A stretch of DNA of 13,334 nt from an uncultured bacterium (GTDB lineage: Bacteria; Patescibacteriota; Gracilibacteria; Absconditabacterales; Absconditicoccaceae). Positions 7,975-13,334 of the stretch are shown one piece after another. The notes under the pieces are model-generated. The model did not search any database. It saw nothing but the letters and a program-made list of their open reading frames with translations, and was not told where the DNA came from. Position 1 is the first letter of the stretch. Each line of letters begins with the position of its first letter. Location of the stretch: contig CAJAPL010000049.1 of the NCBI GenBank assembly GCA_903943625.1, forward strand, positions 1-13,334, written 5' to 3'. The position numbers and the translations under genes are program-made.

Positions 7975-8184
7975 ATGCAAACATTTCACAACAACCAATG
8001 AAAAGAAATGGAAAGGACTCCATGTCAAGTTTACACTAGAGTAATGTGATATCTCAGACCAGTGAGTCACTACAATATTTGAAAGAAATCAGAATTTTAT
8101 TCTAGAAAATATTTTGATCAACAGGCGTCTGCCAATTCTGAATTTGTAAGAAAATTTGCGACTATGTCTTGCCCTTGTGGTTAA
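7975..8184 (+). CDS. Stand-alone glycyl-radical chain of class III ribonucleotide reductase
   Basis: Encodes 69 aa and ends at TAA. Residues 17-43 (CQVYTRVMGYLRP... then SHYNIGKKSEFYSRKYF) match the C-terminal glycyl-radical segment of NrdD, whose signature is R-V-x-G-Y followed by a W/Y-N-x-G-K-x-x-E-F stretch. The large chain just upstream lacks exactly this segment. Gly25 is the expected radical site, and its codon is TGA (8047-8049). The protein continues past the motif and ends MSCPCG; I cannot assign these two C-terminal cysteines, which might bind metal or act in disulfide exchange. Inferred role: it docks on NrdD and supplies the radical installed by NrdG, analogous in principle to the spare radical domain GrcA of pyruvate formate-lyase. 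A standard-code caller would end the protein at the radical codon. No Shine-Dalgarno is seen; the leader is AT-rich. Confidence 0.9.
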
Positions 8185-8206
8185 ACTCCAAAAGTATAGA
8201 AATATT

Positions 8207-8227
8207 AAAACAAAATTAATTGTTTTT
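8207..8227 (+). terminator. Weak hairpin after the glycyl-radical gene
   Basis: AAAACAA (8207-8213) and TTGTTTT (8220-8226) with a 6-nt loop, followed by T-rich sequence. The stem is nearly all A-T, so it would at most be a partial terminator between the RNR genes and the NUDIX gene. Confidence 0.25.
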
Positions 8228-8246
8228 AGTTTCTTACATTGTGAGT

Positions 8247-8696
8247 ATGGCTGAAGAAAAAAAGAGGGTCTGAGTATGATTTGGGGTCATGATTCTTAGA
8301 GATTGAAAAGTTTTATTGGGACAGAGACATGAGGACCCAGAAAAAGCTAGTTCTCTCATGCATGGGGAATGAACCTGGACAATGCCAGGTGGGAAGATGC
8401 ACTTTCATGAAACTTTTGAAGAGATGGCTTACCGTGAGACATTAGAAGAGACGTGATTGAAAATCGATAAAGAAAAAATTAAACTTATCAGTCTAACCAA
8501 TGATATAGTCTATGATAATCATTTTGTGACTATCTGATTTTTATGCCAGTGAGTTCAATGAGAGCCACAGGTAATGGAGCCAGATGAGATTACAAAATGG
8601 GCTCGATTTGATATCAATGATTTGCCTAGTCCATTGTACTTCCCTAGTGAAAGAGTCATAAAAAATTACTTGGATAAAACTGTATACAAACATTAA
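8247..8696 (+). CDS. NUDIX hydrolase, NUDT15/MutT-like
   Basis: Encodes 149 aa. The Nudix box is complete: GKMHFHETFEEMAYRETLEE then TGL, fitting G-x5-E-x7-R-E-x-L-E-E-x-G, with the metal-binding E-E pair present. It is preceded by GVGFGVMILRDGKVLLGQR and GTWTMPGGK. The C-terminal part (FVTIGFLCQGVQGEPQVMEP, then ITKWARFDINDLPSPLYFP) resembles the NUDT15-like branch, which hydrolyses nucleoside triphosphates and analogues. Substrate is therefore probably a (modified) NTP or dNTP, consistent with a place between RNR and purine salvage genes. It starts 62 nt after the glycyl-radical gene. ATG 8247 is chosen, although an in-frame GTG two codons upstream (8241) is possible; no strong ribosome-binding site is seen. 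Family secure, substrate inferred. Confidence 0.92.
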
Positions 8697-8703
8697 TCAT
8701 ATC

Positions 8704-8766
8704 AAAGTAAAGTTGAAATGTAGAAAAATAAAAGTAGATTCTGCCTGTTAAAACTTTACTTTTTAT
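8704..8766 (+). repeat. 11-bp inverted repeat upstream of mtnP
   Basis: AAAGTAAAGTT (8704-8714) and AACTTTACTTT (8752-8762) are perfect complements separated by 37 nt and followed by a T-rich run, ending about 20 nt before the mtnP ATG. Could be an intra-operon attenuator or partial terminator. The loop shows no known riboswitch core. Confidence 0.45.
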
Positions 8767-8782
8767 TTTGGAAAAAATATTT

Positions 8783-9529
8783 ATGACAAAAATCTGAATT
8801 ATATGATGATCTGGTCTGGATAATCCAGATATCTTGAAAGATGCTGAAGAAATCGATATAGATACCGAATATGGTAAACCTAGTTCTGCCCTAAAGATTG
8901 GTAAAATAAATGGTGTGGATGTTGTTATATTGGCTAGACATGGTAAAGAACACACTATACCTCCTACTTATGTAAACTATAGAGCCAATATTTCTGCGCT
9001 AAAACAAATATGATGTACTCATATCATCGCAACTACTGCTGTTGGAAGTTTGAGAGAAGAAATCTGAAGATGAGATATCGTCATACTTGATCAATTTATA
9101 GATTTTACCAGGAGAAGAGACGTGAGCTTTTTTGATCAATTCACTCCTCATATGCCTGTCCATACTCCTATGGCCTGACCTTTCGATGAAAATTTAAGAA
9201 AATCTTTGTGACAGGCTGCTGATAATTTGTGAATAAAAAATCATAAATCTTGAACTGTGATTACTATCGAATGATCTAGGTTTTCTACCAAAGCTGAAAG
9301 TAATATGTTTAGACTGTGGTGAGCAGATGTTATCAATATGTCGATTGCGCCAGAGTGTATTTTGGCTAATGAACTGTGAATACCATATGCTACAATCGCA
9401 ATGAGCACTGACTATGATTGTCGGAAAGATGACGAAACGCCAGTAACCTGGGAATGAATTTTAGAAATATTTAAACAAAATGTGGACAAGGTTATCAAGA
9501 TGCTTTTATATACAATCCCTCAAATATAA
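8783..9529 (+). CDS. mtnP: S-methyl-5'-thioadenosine phosphorylase
   Basis: Splits methylthioadenosine with phosphate into adenine and methylthioribose-1-phosphate. Encodes 248 aa, within the range of bacterial MtnP. Seen: phosphate loop IGIIGGSGLD at the N-terminus, [20 protein letters not shown] (phosphate and ribose contacts), [50 protein letters not shown] and AMSTDYDC. The two aspartates in STDYD are the feature that favours 6-aminopurine substrates (MTA/adenosine) over the 6-oxopurines of ordinary PNP. Several loop glycines are TGA. GGAAAA about 10 nt upstream may be its ribosome-binding site. Its stop overlaps the apt start (TAATG), so the two are translationally coupled and would turn MTA into AMP. 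I see no methionine-salvage genes for the methylthioribose product in the window. Confidence 0.93.
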
Positions 9530-10077
9530 TGACAACAGACGAAAAAAAAGAATATTTAAAGTCTACTATAAGAACTGTCCCTAACTGGCCAAAAGATGGT
9601 ATAATGTTTAGGGATATTACTACATTATTGAAAGATGCGTGATGATTTAAGTATATGATGGAATTATTGTTTGTAAGATATAAAAGTATGAAACTAGATT
9701 ATATTGTGGGTATAGAATCCAGATGATTTATTATGTGATCTGCACTTGCACAGATGTTGGGGATATGATTTATCCCTATAAGAAAAAAATGAAAACTACC
9801 TGCGGAAGTGATTGCTGAGGAGTACGATTTAGAATATGGTAAAGATAAAATAGAGATACATAGAGATGCTTTGAAGCCTGGTGATAAGGTGTTATTGGTT
9901 GATGACCTTTTGGCGACGGGATGAACGATGTTAGCTGCTTGTAATTTGGTAAAGAAACTTGAATGAGAAATACTGGAATGTTGTTTTGTAGTAGATTTGC
10001 CGGATTTGTGATGAAAGAAAAAATTGGAGGCTGCGTGATATGCGGTCTTTACGCTGGTGGAATTTGAGGGAGAATAA
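9529..10077 (+). CDS. apt: Adenine phosphoribosyltransferase
   Basis: Converts adenine and PRPP to AMP and PPi. Encodes 182 aa, the usual length. Seen: [18 protein letters not shown] near the N-terminus (the P-x-G-I-x-F-x-D-I signature), IVGIESRGFIMGSALAQ, IPIRKKGKLPAE, and the PRPP loop [13 protein letters not shown] at residues 121-133. The ATG shares its A with the last base of the mtnP stop TAA, so adenine released by MtnP would be salvaged by the next protein made. Ends TAA in a GEGE-like acidic tail; the ASCH gene follows after 22 nt. Confidence 0.95.
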
Positions 10078-10099
10078 AATTTTAGATACAAGCAACAAG

Positions 10100-10516
10100 A
10101 TGCAAGATAAAACTATCAAAGCATTATCTCTCAAACAGCCGTTTGCTACCTTGCTTGTCAATGGTAAGAAAAGGATTGAGCTTAGAACTTGGAATACTAA
10201 CTATAGAGGCCGATTTTGGGTGCAGGCGAGTAAAACTCCTTACACAAAAAAAGAATATTTATGAATCAATTCTGAACAAGAAAAAAATGGTTATATTATT
10301 TGATTGGCGGAACTCATTGATGTAAAAAAATACAAAAATAAAGAAGAGTTTTATGCTGATAAAAATTTACATTGTGCGTTTAATCCCGAGCGATATCATG
10401 AACCTTTGTATGGATTTATCATATGAAGAACAATAGAAATCCCTCCTGTATTGTGCAAATGAAGCTTAAATTTTTTTATGCCAAAAGTAGATTTAGATAT
10501 AAATAAGTATTTATAA
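10100..10516 (+). CDS. ASCH-domain protein
   Basis: Encodes 138 aa, about one ASCH domain. Start of the domain: IKALSLKQPFATLLVNGKKR, then IELRTWNTNYRGRFWVQASK, with the family signature G22-K-K-x2-E27-x-R29. ASCH proteins share the PUA-like beta-barrel fold and bind RNA or modified nucleobases; one member, E. coli YqfB, is an amidohydrolase of N4-acetylcytidine. The activity here is unknown. In-frame codons continue upstream to an ATG at 10040 inside apt, but 10100 is preferred because the conserved domain starts six residues later and avoids a long overlap. Its stop is 1 nt before the ATG of the UDG-like gene, so the pair is probably coupled. Two internal TGA-Gly codons are in the C-terminal half. 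Confidence 0.85.
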
Positions 10517-10517
10517 T

Positions 10518-11177
10518 ATGAAAACAGATTTACAATTAGATTATTTATTTGATAAGTTTAATATTCTACATAAAAAACATTGAGACAAGAAGCTGAATAC
10601 GATTTATGGAGCATGATGTATAAATAAACCAGATTTATTTTTTGTTTTTATGAATCCTACAGCAAAAAATATCTCTGCTAACAAAAACTGGTCGTGAATA
10701 TGTGCTCCGCGACTAGGAACAAAAAATATTTGGAAGCTATTTAAATGAGCATCGATAATATCTGCCGAAATATTTGATAAAATACAATCGATGCAATCAA
10801 TCGATTGGGATCCGAAATTTTGTTTGGATTTGTATGGGAGTCTATCGCAAAATAAAATTTATATTACTAATCTTGCGAAGTGTACTCAAATAGATGCTAG
10901 GCCATTACATGATAAGATATTTAAAGAATATTTAGCCCTGATGTATCAAGAAATAACATATGTGAAGCCGAGAATCATAATTACTCTATGAAACCAAGTA
11001 AGCTCGATTTTACTAGGAAAAAACATAAAAGTATCTGACTATACCATAAATCAATATGAAGAACTTAAAATAGAAAATAAAATTTATAGAGTTTATCCTA
11101 CTTTTTATCCTGTATGACAGGGTATGAGGAATATGGATAAAGCGATAATGAGAATAAAACATATTTCAGATTTATAA
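10518..11177 (+). CDS. Uracil-DNA glycosylase superfamily protein, atypical
   Basis: Encodes 219 aa. Seen: LFFVFMNPTAKN (about residues 40-51, in the place of the first catalytic motif), WSGICAPRLGTKNIWKLF, IYITNLAKC, KPRIIITLGNQVSSILLG, and near the end YPTFYPVGQGMRNMDKA. This order (active-site loop, N-x-x-K-C, K-P-x-I-I-I-x-L-G, then a C-terminal H-P-S/T-equivalent motif) is that of UDG-fold proteins. The first motif resembles the I-N-P type of the Mug/TDG side, and the usual catalytic His of the last motif is replaced by Tyr/Phe in YPTFYP, so base-excision activity cannot be assumed. It begins 1 nt after the ASCH stop and ends 15 nt before nrdG. Superfamily call is moderately secure, function is not. 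Confidence 0.72.
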
Positions 11178-11192
11178 TTTATTGTAAAACGA

Positions 11193-11906
11193 GTGAAACT
11201 AGCGGGGATACAGCAATCAACAATGATAGATTACCCAGGTAAAATGGCCTGCGTGGTCTTTACACAATGATGTAATTTTCGTTGTCATTTTTGTCATAAC
11301 CCCGAATGTGTGTTGCCAGAAAAAATGATGTTGTTTCAAAACGATTTAATCCCTGAATCTGTTTTTTTGAATTTTTTACAATCTAGAAGAGGGCTTTTGG
11401 ATGGTGTAAGTATTTGCGGTTGAGAGCCAACCTTACAGCCGGATTTATATGAATTTGCAAAAAAAATTAAAGAAATGTGATTCCTTATCAAATTAGATAC
11501 AAATGGTAGAGACTGGAAAATCATCAAAAGGATGATTCAAGATGAAATACTTGATTATGTGGCTGTTGATCTCAAACATAGTTTGCCACTGTACGAACAG
11601 GCTGTATGATCTGCACAACCATCAGAATTTTTTATAAGTTATCAAAAATTATTACAAGTATTACTTGAGTGAAATATAGACTATGAATATAGGACGACTG
11701 TTGCAAAATGATTACATACAGCTGAAGATATAGAGGCTATGGCACACTATATCAGATGAGCAAAAAATTATTATTTGCAAAACTATATAGGTTGAAATAC
11801 ACTAGATCCTAACTTTGGATGAAAACCATTTAGTGATGATGAATTATTTGAATTTCAAAAAATAGCATCAGGATATGTGCATAATTGTCAGATAAGGAAA
11901 GGATAG
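11193..11906 (+). CDS. nrdG: Class III RNR activase, radical-SAM NrdG
   Basis: Uses SAM and a [4Fe-4S] cluster to install the glycyl radical of class III ribonucleotide reductase. Encodes 237 aa. Seen: MKLAGIQQSTMIDYPGKMA at the N-terminus, the cluster motif C27-x3-C31-x2-C34 (TQGCNFRCHFCHNPE), SICGGEPTLQPDLYEF (the GGE SAM motif, second Gly by TGA) and KLDTNGRDWKI. The length and N-terminus fit the longer NrdG-type activase (TIGR02495-like). The start is GTG at 11193: the frame upstream is closed by the TAA of the preceding gene, and the family N-terminus begins here; no ATG occurs before residue 11. It ends TAG. It is the last gene of the plus-strand run and, five genes away from nrdD, would activate the separate glycyl-radical chain. 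Confidence 0.92.
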
Positions 11907-11939
11907 AATAGAATAGTATGTTTTTAATATGCTCTGCAG

Positions 11940-11971
11940 GATGACTTTTTTTCATTGCCAAAAAAGTCATC
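11940..11971. repeat. Perfect 12-bp inverted repeat after nrdG
   Basis: GATGACTTTTTT (11940-11951) and AAAAAAGTCATC (11960-11971) with an 8-nt loop, 34 nt after the nrdG stop. It lacks a T run after the stem on either strand, so it is not a typical terminator. It may protect the 3' end of the nrdG transcript. Confidence 0.6.
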
Positions 11972-11981
11972 AAAAAAGCTA

Positions 11982-12055
11982 GTTCTTTGCAAGACTCGCT
12001 ACGTTAATTTAATCTATTTTTTGTATGATCAGAGCTCAAACAATTTGCAAAGAAC
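11982..12055. repeat. 11-bp inverted repeat with 52-nt loop
   Basis: GTTCTTTGCAA (11982-11992) and TTGCAAAGAAC (12045-12055). On the minus strand the second arm is followed within 4 nt by six Ts, so it could end the patatin transcript as a large hairpin. Together with the 11940 hairpin and a small AAAGAC/GTCTTT stem at 12058-12075, it fills the 213-nt space between convergent nrdG and the patatin gene, where I see no gene. Confidence 0.5.
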
Positions 12056-12119
12056 CAAAGACTCTCTTGTCTTTTAAGTATTGTAAAAGTGTTGACTAAA
12101 AAAATATTGGTTGATGGAT

Positions 12120-12932
12120 CTATTTAAATTTTGCTAGACAGTCTATATAGCCTTTTTCAAAGGCTTTTTTCATTTTTGATGATTTGGTGTCCAATATCTT
12201 TAGTCATGTGTCTGTATAGAAAAGATAGTCAACTTTGTCTGATTTTAACATAGCTCTATTCCTGAGTAGTATTTCTAATGATACAGAAAGCGTATCAAAT
12301 ATTGTTTTGATTTTTTGGTTCTCGGTAAACTTGTTTAGGTTTATTCAGATAGTCTTGTTCTGTGGGTATTCTTTATTTGCCATATCTACTGGGAAATTGT
12401 TTGTTGTCCCTCAGTCTATTAGATTGTAAGATTTATATTTTATGTTTGGGAATATTCATGGTATGGCTATACTGCCAAGTAATGGCTCTATAACTACTCA
12501 TGTGTTGAATAATATAAACTTACCTGTGTTTGTATCTGTTGCTCCTATATATAATTTTTTATTTAACTTTTCAAAACTATCTGGTAAATCTTCTTCAAAA
12601 TGATTTTTTAATGATGTATTTCTTAATAAACTAATTTTAGGGAAAAAATTAAATTTTGTTAATCAAAATATATTGAAATCTATAAATTTATTAAATATTT
12701 CATCTGCCGAGTATCAATTACACCGATAAGCACCTATCATCGCTCATATACTGACTCAATAGACTACTTTTATTTTTTCTTTCAACCCCAGAGACTCTAA
12801 TCATTTTAAAATCCCTAGTGCGTAAAATCATTTAGTTCATCATCAGGATATAACTAAATTGTAATTTTGATCTTTTTGAAAAACTTTTTTGAAAAAATCT
12901 AGCATATTTATTTTTGTTTTTAAATAGTCCAT
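12120..12932 (-). CDS. Patatin-like phospholipase
   Basis: Encodes 270 aa, a lipid acyl hydrolase of the patatin/RssA type. The catalytic elements are all present: glycine-rich oxyanion motif LVISGGGTKGFYALGILKG (about residues 27-45), nucleophile elbow GVSIGAMIGA (G-x-S-x-G), and the catalytic Asp in LIDGGTTNNFPVD. The three glycines of GGG are three consecutive TGA codons, and both glycines of GVSIG and the first of DGG are TGA, so the gene looks destroyed under the standard code. No signal peptide is evident; it is probably cytoplasmic or peripheral on the membrane. Start at 12932 overlaps the upstream gene by 13 nt; an alternative ATG at residue 10 exists and neither has a clear ribosome-binding site. 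It ends TAG. Substrate unknown; it could remodel own or host lipids. Confidence 0.93.
12149..12170 (+). terminator. Terminator-like hairpin inside patatin 3' end
   Basis: Plus-strand AGCCTTT (12149-12155), loop TTC, AAAGGCT (12159-12165) and a T run to 12170. It would stop transcripts leaving nrdG but lies within the last codons of the convergent patatin gene (minus-strand MKKAFEKGYID). Confidence 0.5.
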
Positions 12933-13334
12933 TGTCAGTGAGATATCCCTATAAGGTATCGATTGTTTCATGTTTCCCTGAGAATCAATGTTAAGCTTTT
13001 TCGATCCATTCACTGATATTTGGCATCAAATCATGAGAAATAATATTCTATTGTCTGTGAATCAGGATAGAAAAATTGGATATTGTTTATAATATTTCAT
13101 CTTTGAATAATTTTATTCACAACTTTCTCTGGGGCACTGACAAAATCAACATCATAAACAAATTTGTCGAAATAATCTTTAAAACTAAGATTTATAGGTT
13201 CTCATGATCAATCATAATTTCATCGATTGATAATTTCTGTGTTTGAGAATCAGTTTTTGATTTCATCTTGAGAAAACTTTTTATCTCATGAATTTATATT
13301 GTTATATGCTGAAAAAGTCACTCAATCTTTTCAT
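12920..13334 (-). CDS. Unrecognised protein, C-terminal part (start beyond right edge)
   Basis: An open frame with TGA=Gly runs from the right edge (137 codons in the window) to TAA at 12922-12920. I do not recognise the family. It is hydrophilic, rich in Asn, Gly, Asp and aromatic residues, without membrane segments in this part: NINSGDKKFSQDEIKNGF, FKDYFDKFVYDVDFVSAPEK, YYFSGFDAKYQGMDRKSL, and a C-terminal NRYLIGISHGQWTI. That ending is like the last beta-strand of small alpha-beta barrel domains (NTF2/SnoaL-like) with a W-T-I tail, but this is only an impression. Eleven in-frame TGA codons and the 13-nt stop/start overlap with the patatin gene indicate a real gene co-transcribed with it. 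Confidence 0.65.

Noticed and set aside
7900..7980. A frameshift or sequencing error splitting a normal nrdD.
   Set aside because: The large chain has its own 35-residue tail after the zinc site and the small gene has its own N-terminal extension. The intervening 45 nt is AT-rich and non-coding, with a TAG before it.
5722..13334. Interpretation of the genes as pseudogenes riddled with stop codons.
   Set aside because: The only frequent stop is TGA, always where a Gly is expected. TAA and TAG are absent inside the frames and conserved motifs are intact.

Overview
ORGANISM. The window is AT-rich and reads sensibly only if TGA encodes glycine (genetic code 25), with TAA and TAG as the stops. 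In-frame TGA falls exactly on invariant glycines: the phosphohistidine motif [15 protein letters not shown] of pyruvate phosphate dikinase, the GGEPT motif of a radical-SAM activase, the GGGTKG and GVSIG motifs of a patatin, and the radical glycine of a class III ribonucleotide reductase. This points to Gracilibacteria (BD1-5) or Absconditabacteria (SR1) in the Patescibacteria/CPR. The window cannot separate the two. Standard-code ORF calling shatters almost every gene here.

LAYOUT. 1-2435 (-): pyruvate phosphate dikinase, with its C-terminus beyond the left edge. 2436-2667: intergenic, holding a possible small RNA with a terminator and the promoter of the next gene. 2668-3171 (+): an unrecognised membrane-anchored protein with no TGA-Gly codon at all, followed by a strong GC-rich terminator; probably a recent import. 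3259-5139 (-): threonyl-tRNA synthetase, without a TGS domain. 5158-5334 (-): a complete thrS leader containing a promoter, a 17-codon leader peptide with 8 threonines, an antiterminator and a terminator. 5340-5721: intergenic, with two NrdR boxes in front of nrdD. 5722-11906 (+): a run of eight same-strand genes: nrdD large chain, a separate 69-aa glycyl-radical chain, NUDIX hydrolase, mtnP, apt, an ASCH protein, a uracil-DNA-glycosylase-like protein and nrdG. 11907-12119: structured intergenic region. 12120-12932 (-): patatin-like phospholipase. 12920-13334 (-): C-terminal part of an unrecognised protein, overlapping the patatin start by 13 nt.

HOW THE GENES WORK TOGETHER. The plus-strand run is a nucleotide-metabolism block. 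NrdD, its separate glycyl-radical chain and NrdG would make dNTPs anaerobically. The NUDIX enzyme would clean or hydrolyse nucleotides. MtnP releases adenine from methylthioadenosine, and Apt converts that adenine to AMP. The ASCH and UDG-fold proteins suggest nucleic-acid base recognition or repair. PPDK belongs to pyruvate/PEP energy metabolism.

MOST INTERESTING. (1) The class III ribonucleotide reductase is split: the large chain keeps the ATP cone, active-site cysteines and zinc site but lacks the R-V-x-G-Y glycyl-radical motif, which sits alone on a 69-aa protein encoded 45 nt downstream. (2) The radical-bearing glycine of that protein is itself encoded by the recoded UGA. (3) thrS carries a textbook ribosome-mediated attenuator with a threonine-rich leader peptide.
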